A stretch of DNA of 64,000 nucleotides from an uncultured Bacteroidales bacterium (lineage in GTDB: Bacteria > Bacteroidota > Bacteroidia > Bacteroidales > Paludibacteraceae), in contig ONMU01000005.1 of NCBI GenBank assembly GCA_900319035.1, positions 1 to 64,000 of the forward strand. Reading direction: 5' to 3'. Both the position numbers and the translations under genes were made by a program. How positions within the stretch are numbered: position 1 is the first letter of the stretch; each line of letters begins with the position of its first letter. Of this stretch, positions 1-8,044 are shown in pieces. The notes under the pieces are model-generated. The model did no database searches. It was not told the DNA's origin and saw only the letters and a program-made list of their open reading frames with translations.

Positions 1-411
1 TTTCTTGAGAGCTGCATCGAAATGGAGGTGTTCGGAGTGCGTGAGCCAGATGAGGTTGGACGCGCGGTTGTCGGTGTGGTTGCCGTTCAGATGATGACAC
101 TCATGGTTGAAGCGACGGGGACCGATCCAAGCGATAGCGACAAGAAGATGACAATACGGATTGCCGATGAAGCCGCACATCCGAGGATAGTAGGAATGGA
201 CGTTGGGTTTGGCTTTGAAGTTCTTGACGTGGTAGCATTTGATCTGGTTCAGCCCTCTAGAAGAGAGGGAGAAGAAGATACCCATCGCGGAACAATAGAG
301 TTTCGCGTGCCCTTGTCTTGGTACTGCGCCTACACAAAGGCGGAGTTCTGTGCCGTCTGGGAGATAGATTTTCTCCGGGGGCGTTAAGCAATTAAATTGG
401 TTTTTAAACAT
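1..411 (-). CDS. HNH endonuclease, partial (3' end beyond the left edge)
   Basis: Read on the minus strand from an ATG at 411-409, the frame stays open to position 1, giving at least 137 residues. The visible C-terminal half holds an HNH-type motif: HHLNGNHTDNRASNL followed by IWLTHSEH, which is the arrangement seen in phage and intron-type HNH endonucleases (paired His, then N-H-x-D-N and a later Asn/His). The N-terminal part contains several Cys and His residues but no NUMOD domain that I can name with certainty. Such proteins nick or cut DNA and are typical of mobile or phage-derived DNA. It lies beyond the terminator of the dnd operon and so appears to be a separate unit. No TAnnTTTG promoter is visible just upstream. 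The C-terminus is missing, so intactness cannot be judged. Confidence 0.75.
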   Translation of the reverse strand, partial: MFKNQFNCLTPPEKIYLPDGTELRLCVGAVPRQGHAKLYCSAMGIFFSLSSRGLNQIKCYHVKNFKAKPNVHSYYPRMCGFIGNPYCHLLVAIAWIGPRRFNHECHHLNGNHTDNRASNLIWLTHSEHLHFDAALKK

Positions 412-484
412 AATGGTGTTTGGGCTGTGTTTTATCTGCAATCAACGCGATTGTCAGTTGGACAGCCTACACCCCTACTAAAAA

Positions 485-580
485 ATGGCTGATTTTTTCG
501 GTATGTTTTTCGGTAGTTTTTTCGGTAAAGGCGGGAAAAAGTTGAGGAATAGGCACAAAAAAAATATCGGAACTCCTTGA
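485..580 (+). CDS. candidate 31-aa hydrophobic/basic peptide
   Basis: A short open frame starts at ATG 485 and ends at TGA 578-580. The peptide begins MADFFGMFFGSFFGKGGKK and ends in a basic stretch (LRNRHKK). The N-terminal half is built from three 12-bp DNA repeats of the form TTTTTCGGTANN (about 493-528), which give the FFG periodicity. The stop lies inside the hairpin that terminates the convergent dnd operon, so the hairpin could serve both directions. There is no clear promoter or strong Shine-Dalgarno sequence. It may be a real small membrane-active peptide or only a translated simple repeat. Confidence 0.25.
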   Translation: MADFFGMFFGSFFGKGGKKLRNRHKKNIGTP

Positions 581-598
581 AAGATAAGGAATTCCGAT
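557..598 (-). terminator. intrinsic terminator of the dnd operon
   Basis: On the minus strand a 13-bp stem (ATCGGAATTCCTT paired with AAGGAGTTCCGAT, one G-T pair) with a 7-nt loop is followed by eight T residues. It lies about 55 bp after the stop codon of the last operon gene. Confidence 0.8.
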
Positions 599-624
599 AA
601 AAATGATAATTTTTGTATTTTTTT

Positions 625-651
625 CTTCGGTTGCCGAAAAAGTTACCGAAG
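625..651 (-). other. hairpin directly after the last dnd-operon stop codon
   Basis: CTTCGGT and ACCGAAG form a perfect 7-bp stem that begins two bases after the stop codon at 654-656. On the minus strand it is followed by an A-rich run, not a T-run. It could be an mRNA 3'-end stabiliser ahead of the true terminator at 557-598. Confidence 0.45.
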
Positions 652-653
652 AA

Positions 654-2063
654 TTAGTCGTTGTTGACCTCTAATTGGAGGATGTCAAGGCACTCTTTGA
701 CGATGGGGAAATGCTTCGAACTCTCCTTGCTGCTGTTGAGACCAGAGATGTAAATTCCGTGTTCATCGACGAAATGCGATTCAAGGATAGTTGTGATACT
801 ATGGTTGTCGGGCACAACTATTTCGCCCTGATCGACCATCTTTTGGAAGAGGAAGAGCAACATGCCTTTACCTACTGCTCCGGTCCATGTTATTTTGGTA
901 CTGTTGGTCTTGCCGGAGAAGAGTTTGTAGAAGTCGTCTGGGAGTGTGTCTTTGGCGATCCAGCCGACTTGGATGAGTTTTTGACGGAGCATGTCGATAT
1001 GACCGACGGTTATACCACTCATTGTGAAGGTGATATAGGTGCGGTCTTGCTGGGCAGGCTCTTTTGGTCTGCGTTCTGTTTTACCGGCAGCTACATATTG
1101 CAAGTGTTTGTTGACCAATTGGAAACCATGAAGGTAGGCAAAGAATTGATGGAGACAAGGGACGGGGAAATCGTGGCGTTGTTCAAATAGATAACGAGCG
1201 ATTTTTATCTTTGTGGCATCTTTTGAGAGGTCACCAAACTCGTCTACGGTAACAATGATGCGAGCGGATTCTTCTGGATATTCGTCTTTGTGCTCGTTCA
1301 TAAAGTCTTTCACATCGTAGTTATTACAATGCTCTAACTTCTCATCAAGAATCTTTGAACGAATGAGGTCCTTGATCAGTTCATCTCGATATGCTTTAAG
1401 ATTATTTTCTTTCTTTTTTTGAGGTAGGTCGCTTTTATGGATATCAGCTATTTTCCCTTCAATTGGATGCCATGCAGGATAACAATTCTGGTCGATAGCA
1501 TAATAATATCTCAATAGTTGCGTGTCGGAAGGATTTCTTAACAGACGGTCAATATTGCGTAAAGTTGAGCGTAGTTGTTCAATTGCATAATATACCATTT
1601 CTCCATAACTCAGCACGCTTTCCTTATCGGAAGTTAACGCTAAGTATGGTTCGAGTACCTCTTGCCAATTACCACTGAACGAACTCTTGAATACGGCTTT
1701 TAGGTTCTTGTTAAATCCCTTTTTGACAAACTTTGCAATATCGCCCGCATAATTGCCGTTACCAAGATCTACAGGAATGTTATCTATACAGATGTTTTGC
1801 CTTGCGGACGAGATTAAATCAGCCCAAGTCTGGTATCCTGCCCATTCCGCAAAATTTATGTCTTCATCTGCATCTACTCCCCATGGCAAATCTTCTTGCC
1901 ACTTGGCATAGAGTTGTTCAAAAAGGCATTGAACATTAAGAATCTCCATAACGATAGCCACCCGAAACAGTTTATTGGATGTTCCGAATGACATATCGAA
2001 ATTTTTCAGCATGAGCTGAAGTTTATCTAGTGCTTCTCTATGTGTTGATATATACGTATCCAA
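654..2063 (-). CDS. dnd-operon protein, 469 aa, with RteC-like C-terminal domain
   Basis: Last gene of the dnd-led operon, 3 bp after the 164-aa gene. No enzymatic motif is visible. The first 340 residues are mostly helical and unrecognised. The final region (about 345-469) runs ITVGHIDMLRQKL, then KITWTG followed by a hydrophobic LLFLF segment and a closing HFPIVKECLDIL. That spacing resembles the C-terminal domain of RteC and related Bacteroidota proteins (W-T-G, hydrophobic helix, basic helix). RteC regulates excision of conjugative elements, but many proteins carry the domain without that role. Its place in the operon suggests it is a sensor or assembly subunit of the restriction module. 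Function is otherwise unknown; the RteC comparison is inference. Confidence 0.7.
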   Translation of the reverse strand: MDTYISTHREALDKLQLMLKNFDMSFGTSNKLFRVAIVMEILNVQCLFEQLYAKWQEDLPWGVDADEDINFAEWAGYQTWADLISSARQNICIDNIPVDLGNGNYAGDIAKFVKKGFNKNLKAVFKSSFSGNWQEVLEPYLALTSDKESVLSYGEMVYYAIEQLRSTLRNIDRLLRNPSDTQLLRYYYAIDQNCYPAWHPIEGKIADIHKSDLPQKKKENNLKAYRDELIKDLIRSKILDEKLEHCNNYDVKDFMNEHKDEYPEESARIIVTVDEFGDLSKDATKIKIARYLFEQRHDFPVPCLHQFFAYLHGFQLVNKHLQYVAAGKTERRPKEPAQQDRTYITFTMSGITVGHIDMLRQKLIQVGWIAKDTLPDDFYKLFSGKTNSTKITWTGAVGKGMLLFLFQKMVDQGEIVVPDNHSITTILESHFVDEHGIYISGLNSSKESSKHFPIVKECLDILQLEVNND

Positions 2064-2066
2064 GGT

Positions 2067-2561
2067 TTATTCCGCCGGTTGTAGTTCCATCAAAAGGTTC
2101 ATAAAGACATTTGGGTCTTCGAAAAGGTACTTTTCGTTATCGAACTTATCTTGCAGGTATGCCAATCCACGATTAGCATAGCCTTCCATTTCTTTTTGGA
2201 ATACTCTTAGGAATTGCTCGATTTCTTCATGCTTAGCACCATCTAAGTCCATCCAACTATAACCCATCTCGCTGGTGCGATTAAATAATGTAAGTAGAAT
2301 AAAGTCTTTTAATGGACCTGGTTTCCACATTCCAATTTGAGCAAAATCTCTACCTTTGTGTTCTGCCAGTTTCTTTTCTCCAATACGAAGACCTAATAGG
2401 AAGGCATACATATATGTTTGATAAAAGGCACCAAATGTAGACACGTTACCTTTACCTGTAGAATCTCCCTTCTGTGAAATTTTCTCCATTAAGGGATTAT
2501 ATTGCTCGTCGTACATGGGGCGTAAAGCATTTATACGCTCTCTAAATTGAACAGCATTCAT
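2067..2561 (-). CDS. dnd-operon protein of unknown function, 164 aa
   Basis: A soluble, mostly helical protein of 164 residues lying 6 bp after the Rad50-like ATPase gene and 3 bp before the 469-aa gene. It has no signal peptide and no motif that I recognise. A conserved-looking stretch is STFGAFYQTYMYAFLLGLRIG near residues 41-61. The tight spacing on both sides implies co-translation, so a partner role with the ATPase or the 469-aa protein is the most economical idea. Small dnd-associated proteins of unknown role are known from other phosphorothioation clusters, but I cannot assign it to one of those families by eye. Confidence 0.75.
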   Translation of the reverse strand: MNAVQFRERINALRPMYDEQYNPLMEKISQKGDSTGKGNVSTFGAFYQTYMYAFLLGLRIGEKKLAEHKGRDFAQIGMWKPGPLKDFILLTLFNRTSEMGYSWMDLDGAKHEEIEQFLRVFQKEMEGYANRGLAYLQDKFDNEKYLFEDPNVFMNLLMELQPAE

Positions 2562-2567
2562 AAGCGA

Positions 2568-4715
2568 TTATTTATATTCAGTGTAGCAACGTTTTTTAGT
2601 TTCGATATCAGAAGCGTCTGGTCGATCAGTATCAGTATAATTGACATAGAACATACCTTTGACTTCTCCATTATTCATTCTCTCAACAATCTTATCTCCA
2701 TCGTGTGTCAAGAGAGTCGGTCGACTCGGGTCACAAAGATCTTTGATCATAATGATGCTCTGTGTGAATACGGTCGGAGCTAATTTGAGGAAATTATTGA
2801 TAAAGTTGAAACTAAACTCGGAGAATGGTGCATCCGAGATAAAGGGATAGTCGAAATGTCTATTTGCCGATTTAGACGATATGATGGACATGACCAAAGC
2901 TAATTGTTTCATTCTTTGGAAACCAGTACCATTACCCGTTAATTCTTCTCCAGAAGCTGCTAATACGCGTACTTTGACAGTGCCATCTTCTAAGCGTTGG
3001 AAATCAAGAGTTCCTCCACTCGTTTGATTGCCTTCCGTCAGACGCGCATACATCTCGTTAGCCTCAATTTGAAGGTTATCAACAATCTTATTGAAGATAC
3101 GTTCTTTTGTCGCTTCAAATAGTTTCTGGATATTCGCTAATCTCTCTGCGAAATCCCTTGCCTTCTCCACCTCTGAGTTATCTTGCTTTTTGGCAATTTC
3201 TCGTACGCATTTCTCATATTGCAATGTCCAGATTTCAATGTTGCTTTTGTTGTATCGGATACTACCTTCGAGATCTGTGATTTTTTTATCAGCTTGGGTA
3301 TATTTGCTAAGTAGAATAGCGTCACTCTCAGCAGAATGTTCTCCCACTCCGTACATCATAAGTTCATTCTTTTTGGCATCTACCAAAGATCTTTGTGCTT
3401 CAATCCGGTCATTGAGCTCATCGAGGGCTTCCATAAAATTATTAAAGTCCTCATCTATCATAGCAATAGAACGCACGTAACTACCCGTATTTTTTTGCAA
3501 ATAGCCAAAGAAATCGGATATAGATGCCTGATCTTCATGTACAGGTTTTTGTGGTCGTTCCAAAATACGTTTGACGTGCGCATAAGCCTCTGGATCGTCT
3601 TTCAGAGAACGGCCACATACCTCGCAAACCATTGTTTCCAACATTCTCTTCAAAGAAGGCGCATCCGGGGAACCTTCTGGAAGTAAGATATCCGGATTGT
3701 TTCTAATTTCAGCATCCCTTTTAGTGTTGAGGTAGGCAATACGGTTTGCGTCGAATTGGTCAATCTCATCTTTCAGGCCATACAGTACCCACGGACAGTT
3801 TTCGTCGAATAGGCGAGATGTTACGGATAGTTCCTTTGCATCTCTTTCTTTCTCCATTCGTTTTAATTTCTCATTCTCATTTTCGTATTCAGTACGCAAC
3901 TTAGCTCGTTTCGTTGTATTGGAGATTTCTCGACCACATTCTTCCTTTATAGTTTTGGCTTCTGCAAGTTCTTTATACCAGGTCTTAATTTTTTCCTCGG
4001 CTTCGTCTATCCACTTCTTATATTTATCTCTTTCTGCTTGCTTATCAGCTAAGTCCGATCCAGCCTTTGTATTCTTGCGTTCAATGTCATTGGCTTCTTT
4101 AGCAGCCCGCCCTGCCAATTTGCTTGCCAATTCACACATTTCAATCACATTTCTAATATCAGCCAAATCATTAATAGTTTCTTCTAGTCCATCGTTAGAA
4201 GAAAGATTCACCAGACCCTCAATAGACTCGCCTTGAAGGAGAGCGTATTTATTAATTTCACTCGGAATTAACAAGCGGAGTGTTTGTTGTTTCTTTTCCA
4301 CATCGAGGATAGGCATGTCGCTATTATCAACAAGATGGTATACATCAAGAATAGGAATCGTTTTCCAACTGCCATCTTCTTTTGTAAAATGCACTCTTCT
4401 TTCAATGGTGTATTCAACATCATCGTTCACAAAGACAATTCTCACACCCATACTAAACTCATCGTTTTCACGACGTGCTTTTGCAGATGCCATTTTCTCG
4501 TAAGAATCTTTGGCCGTGTGGATTGTTCTGTCATCCGAATCGTACACTTGGTCATGTAACACCCATAGGAATCCATTATAGAACTTGGATTTACCCATGT
4601 TGTTATCAGCACTGATAATGTTTATGCCTTCTGTAAACCGATACAGGTTGTTCTCGTAACTTCCATAGTAGTTATAGAAGTTTTGAAAGGCCACTGATTT
4701 AATGATAGCTCCCAT
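2568..4715 (-). CDS. Rad50/SMC-like ATPase with CxxC motif in the coiled coil
   Basis: A 715-aa protein with the split ATPase head of the Rad50/SMC/RecF class. The Walker A region is SADNNMGKSKF (residues 35-45), where the usual first Gly is Ala. Long coiled coils follow (about 190-300 and 430-540). Between them lies CEVCGRSL (364-371), a CxxC that recalls the Rad50 zinc hook. The C-terminal head has a signature-like segment LTGNGTGFQRMKQLALVMSI (593-612) and a Walker B-like PFISDAPFSEF (624-634). DNA-end binding or loading of a nuclease is the family role. It sits between a 69-aa gene (4 bp upstream) and the 164-aa gene. DndD, in the same operon, is a second ATPase of this class, so the two halves of the operon each have an SMC-like engine. 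Confidence 0.8.
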   Translation of the reverse strand: MGAIIKSVAFQNFYNYYGSYENNLYRFTEGINIISADNNMGKSKFYNGFLWVLHDQVYDSDDRTIHTAKDSYEKMASAKARRENDEFSMGVRIVFVNDDVEYTIERRVHFTKEDGSWKTIPILDVYHLVDNSDMPILDVEKKQQTLRLLIPSEINKYALLQGESIEGLVNLSSNDGLEETINDLADIRNVIEMCELASKLAGRAAKEANDIERKNTKAGSDLADKQAERDKYKKWIDEAEEKIKTWYKELAEAKTIKEECGREISNTTKRAKLRTEYENENEKLKRMEKERDAKELSVTSRLFDENCPWVLYGLKDEIDQFDANRIAYLNTKRDAEIRNNPDILLPEGSPDAPSLKRMLETMVCEVCGRSLKDDPEAYAHVKRILERPQKPVHEDQASISDFFGYLQKNTGSYVRSIAMIDEDFNNFMEALDELNDRIEAQRSLVDAKKNELMMYGVGEHSAESDAILLSKYTQADKKITDLEGSIRYNKSNIEIWTLQYEKCVREIAKKQDNSEVEKARDFAERLANIQKLFEATKERIFNKIVDNLQIEANEMYARLTEGNQTSGGTLDFQRLEDGTVKVRVLAASGEELTGNGTGFQRMKQLALVMSIISSKSANRHFDYPFISDAPFSEFSFNFINNFLKLAPTVFTQSIIMIKDLCDPSRPTLLTHDGDKIVERMNNGEVKGMFYVNYTDTDRPDASDIETKKRCYTEYK

Positions 4716-4719
4716 GGTG

Positions 4720-4929
4720 TTAATCTTTTAATTTCAGAATGTTTTGGTATACACGCGCTTCACCCTTCTTATCTTCAACGCCACGAATGACATCTTTGAT
4801 TATTTCGATAGTAGGGTTTTCGGATTCCCCAATGTAGGTTTCCGTAGCTACTTCTTCTTTAGGAATGCCGAGGTGAGTTAGCAACTCATCTGATTCCATT
4901 AAGTTTCTGAATACTTCTTCTGCTTTCAT
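4720..4929 (-). CDS. small acidic protein of unknown function, 69 aa
   Basis: A 69-residue acidic protein starting MKAEEVFRNLMESDEL, with no membrane segment or known motif. It lies 9 bp after the helicase gene and 4 bp before the Rad50-like ATPase gene, in the same direction, so it is probably translated as part of the module. Its size and position suit an adaptor or regulatory subunit between the helicase and the ATPase. No function can be given. Confidence 0.7.
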   Translation of the reverse strand: MKAEEVFRNLMESDELLTHLGIPKEEVATETYIGESENPTIEIIKDVIRGVEDKKGEARVYQNILKLKD

Positions 4930-4938
4930 ATTTGCGGG

Positions 4939-7644
4939 TTATTTATTCTTCTCGTCTTCAATAAGGACTAGTCCATCTAAGTCGATTTCGTAAAAGCCGA
5001 TTAACTCTTGAAGTTGGTTAATAGCACCAGTGTAGTAATTGTCGGCAAGACATGCAAAGTTGGCTACACGTCTCATTTCTCCCATGACCAAACTCTTCTC
5101 CATAGCCCACCATTTTCGGTCATATTGCGGAGAACGGAAGTTGGGTGCTACAATCATATCATATATATAGGCGTATCGTTTAGCGGGATGTGTACGAAGT
5201 AGACGTCCACGCCGTTGCACGAATTGTCTTGGGTTGCCAGAACTGGATGTAAAAATTCCATATTCTGCACGCGGTACATCTACTCCTTCGTCCAAGCAGT
5301 TCTTAGCAAATAGTACATCGATCTGACCAGCGGCAAAAGCATCGAGTTTCTGCTTGCGTAATTCCTTAGAATCGTTGCTGGTATAAGAGTTACAACGAAC
5401 AGATGGGAATATCTGCTTGGTTATTGCAAGCATTTGTTTGAGAATCTCCAAGTCATATTGTTCATTCTCATCTTTTGCTTGATCGTAACGTTTTCCAGAT
5501 GCCGAATAAACGAAACAATACTTTAGTTTATCTTCTCCTATCTCACGAATGATATCTACAAAGGCATTCATCTTGTTACGAGCCTTGTGCAGGATATTCT
5601 TACGGAGCATAAGTAATTGTTGCGCTTGATCTGGGTCGGAGAAAGAACCAGTTGATTCGTTATACATTTGCAGCAGTTGCTTGGTATAGCGAGCGTATTT
5701 TGTCATTTCATCTTCATCAAGATATACCACACGAGGATGATAGAAATAATGCATCAAACGACCTATCTTAATAGCCTTGCTCATCGAGAAGCTGTAGGTA
5801 TATGGGAATGAGTCGTTGAAGAAGGTCTCTATTTCCTTGGTGCCTTCCTCGTCATATACGCGTTGAAGTGTAGCGGACAGTGCTATTCTTCTGTCAATGG
5901 TTAATCTACGGAATGCCTCACGCACGAGGTTCGCTCCGATATTGTGCGCTTCATCTGCTATCAATATTGCATTTTCAGAGATAGAAGGAAGGATTTGTTG
6001 GAAATCCCTCATAGCAAACGAAGTGTAGGTGGAAATAACTACGTAGTTGGCACTCTTTCCTCTTGCAATTTTACCTTTTAGTGCCAATAGTTTTGCTCGC
6101 CATTGGCTATTAGTAGAGGACACCTTAATGATATTTCGGAAATTGAAGTTGGATGCCTCTTCTTCCCATTGCTCTACCAAAGCGATTGAAGGAACTAAGA
6201 CAATGAGCCGATAGAAACCATCGTTGTAGTATTCCTCTAAAGCACAATTGAGAGAGGTTATTGTCTTACCAGTACCGGTCGCCATCGCGAACACGCCACG
6301 TTTCCCTCTGTCACACCATGCCTGATATGCATCTTTCTGATATTGGAATGCCCCAGGGAACTTAGATGGGAAATGCGGTTCTTCGATTACCTGTTGAGCC
6401 GCTGCGGTTTCCAATTCCTTAATTGCCTCGTATTCGTCTTCTACAATCTCGTCAATCGTCTCCGTGTTATAACGAGTGACTATCTTTTTACAGAATTGCT
6501 TTGCGTCATAGATAATCACATCGCTGTTGGAACCATCCCAAACGGTTTCGAAATCATGATGATAGGTAGCAATGCGTTGCTTATTTTCTTCGTTATGCCA
6601 CGAGCAGATGCAATCAATGGATTCTATATTGCGTGTCAGCCCAGAAGCGGTCATGTTCATGGAACCATTGAATACAACTTCGTCACCCTTAGTGTCGGTG
6701 AATATGCCAAATTTCTCATGTGCAATACCACCTTCTTTGAGTACTGCGATACGAATTTCTATGCGTTCCTGCTGGATGAGATATGCCAAGCAGCGGAAGA
6801 ATAATTCGTCACGCTTGGATAGGATATTGAATAACTCGTCGTACGATTCAAGCAATCGCTGTTCAAAATCTTCGGGACGGTTTGCTTTAAGGAGCGCGTA
6901 ATCATCTTCTGTCAGGTTCGGATTGATATACATGCGCATGTTTCCTCCATTCTTGATAAAATGGGAGAAACCACAAGCCAACACGTTGAATGATGCACTA
7001 CTGAAATAGCCAAGTCCTAAATCAAGGTGGGAACTATTAGATAGTGCTTTCGTGAAGAAATCTGCCGGTTGGTGGTCACGTTTCGTAGAATATCGTAGTT
7101 CGTACGTTTGTGATTGCAAATCTGTTGGAACAATAGGATATGAACGAATGATGGCTTCCGGATATGTTATACTATTTAGTCCAAAACGGTCACCAGGAAA
7201 ACGACAGATGTTGGCGTCGCTATTTAGAGATGTACGTAGACTATTATCAGTCGCGATTGGCCTTGATCTGCGAGCGTTGACATAGTCTCGAATCGCTTCC
7301 AAAGCCATCGGAGCGTACGATTTCTCTAAGCATTCTTTATACAAGAACCGAATCGGAATATCCGTTTCTTTCGGCCTTGTCTTTTCAATTGGCGGGAATA
7401 GTACATAGTTTTCAGGATCCATACACACTTCATAACGCTGGAAAATCTCCATGTTCAGAATGGCAATGATATCCGGAATATATGTCGGTTGAAAATCGCC
7501 CCACAAATCCAAATCTTCCGCAATGAACTTACGCAGATTGATACACACTTCCTTTTTAGAAGACGTACAAAGCCTTCTAATCTTCTCATGGAATAAATCG
7601 AATTTGAATATTCCGTTATATGTATCTCTGCTTAGTTCGGGCAT
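4939..7644 (-). CDS. PLD-nuclease/SF2 DEAH helicase fusion, dnd-linked restriction candidate
   Basis: A 901-aa protein with two recognisable parts. At 309-332 a single phospholipase-D-type motif is present (HEKFGIF, a following Asp, then NGSMNMT), the catalytic pattern of PLD-superfamily nucleases, which usually work as dimers. A superfamily-2 helicase core follows: Walker A ATGTGKT (455-461), DEAH (564-567), SAT (589-591) and the motif VI region QRRGRLLR (810-817). The first 160 residues are unrecognised. The gene overlaps dndE by 13 bp, tying it to the modification genes. The natural reading is a translocase/nuclease that acts on DNA lacking phosphorothioates. I recall SF2-helicase proteins annotated as phosphorothioation-system restriction enzymes, but membership is untested. 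The tie to restriction is inference from context. Confidence 0.85.
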   Translation of the reverse strand: MPELSRDTYNGIFKFDLFHEKIRRLCTSSKKEVCINLRKFIAEDLDLWGDFQPTYIPDIIAILNMEIFQRYEVCMDPENYVLFPPIEKTRPKETDIPIRFLYKECLEKSYAPMALEAIRDYVNARRSRPIATDNSLRTSLNSDANICRFPGDRFGLNSITYPEAIIRSYPIVPTDLQSQTYELRYSTKRDHQPADFFTKALSNSSHLDLGLGYFSSASFNVLACGFSHFIKNGGNMRMYINPNLTEDDYALLKANRPEDFEQRLLESYDELFNILSKRDELFFRCLAYLIQQERIEIRIAVLKEGGIAHEKFGIFTDTKGDEVVFNGSMNMTASGLTRNIESIDCICSWHNEENKQRIATYHHDFETVWDGSNSDVIIYDAKQFCKKIVTRYNTETIDEIVEDEYEAIKELETAAAQQVIEEPHFPSKFPGAFQYQKDAYQAWCDRGKRGVFAMATGTGKTITSLNCALEEYYNDGFYRLIVLVPSIALVEQWEEEASNFNFRNIIKVSSTNSQWRAKLLALKGKIARGKSANYVVISTYTSFAMRDFQQILPSISENAILIADEAHNIGANLVREAFRRLTIDRRIALSATLQRVYDEEGTKEIETFFNDSFPYTYSFSMSKAIKIGRLMHYFYHPRVVYLDEDEMTKYARYTKQLLQMYNESTGSFSDPDQAQQLLMLRKNILHKARNKMNAFVDIIREIGEDKLKYCFVYSASGKRYDQAKDENEQYDLEILKQMLAITKQIFPSVRCNSYTSNDSKELRKQKLDAFAAGQIDVLFAKNCLDEGVDVPRAEYGIFTSSSGNPRQFVQRRGRLLRTHPAKRYAYIYDMIVAPNFRSPQYDRKWWAMEKSLVMGEMRRVANFACLADNYYTGAINQLQELIGFYEIDLDGLVLIEDEKNK

Positions 7645-8033
7645 ATTTCTACTAATCCTTCGTTTATTCTATCAAACAAATAGTCGAAACCAACTAAGTT
7701 GGGGTTGTTTTTAACGTCGTTGGCAATGCGTTCAAGACCATCGTCCAAGTGCATTTTGAAGTAACGCGCCATGTCCTTGTCGTTCTCAGAGATGCCGTAG
7801 TACGTACACATTAAGGCAGTATAGAGGAAATCGTTTCCTCCGAAAAGTACGGCACGTGAGTATTCTTTTCCTCCAGAATCTTTTGCGTCCATTGGGTTGA
7901 ACTTCACACCGGACTTTAGGGAATAAGCGATTGCGATACGAGCAATCACGTTCTCTGCTCCAAGATTAAACTTGCGAGTCAAGTCAACTACTATTTCGCG
8001 ATTCTTTGCGCTTGTCTTAATTTGTGAAAACAT
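7632..8033 (-). CDS. dndE: DNA sulfur modification protein DndE
   Basis: A 133-aa protein directly after dndD (11 bp) and overlapping the helicase gene by 13 bp. It has the compact helical character and length expected for DndE, including the ENVIARIAIAYSL segment near residues 27-39. DndE works with DndC and DndD in putting sulfur into the DNA backbone; work on the family describes binding to nicked DNA. The identification rests on size, sequence character and the dndC-dndD-dndE order, which is the standard one. Confidence 0.85.
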   Translation of the reverse strand: MFSQIKTSAKNREIVVDLTRKFNLGAENVIARIAIAYSLKSGVKFNPMDAKDSGGKEYSRAVLFGGNDFLYTALMCTYYGISENDKDMARYFKMHLDDGLERIANDVKNNPNLVGFDYLFDRINEGLVEICPN

Positions 8034-8044
8034 ATCTCGTTCGT

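Noticed and set aside
22..387. A 121-codon plus-strand frame at the left edge
   Set aside because: The minus strand of the same region encodes an HNH endonuclease with a clear motif.
675..1190. A 171-codon plus-strand frame inside the 469-aa gene
   Set aside because: It lies wholly within a gene that fits the operon in spacing and direction and shows no family features.
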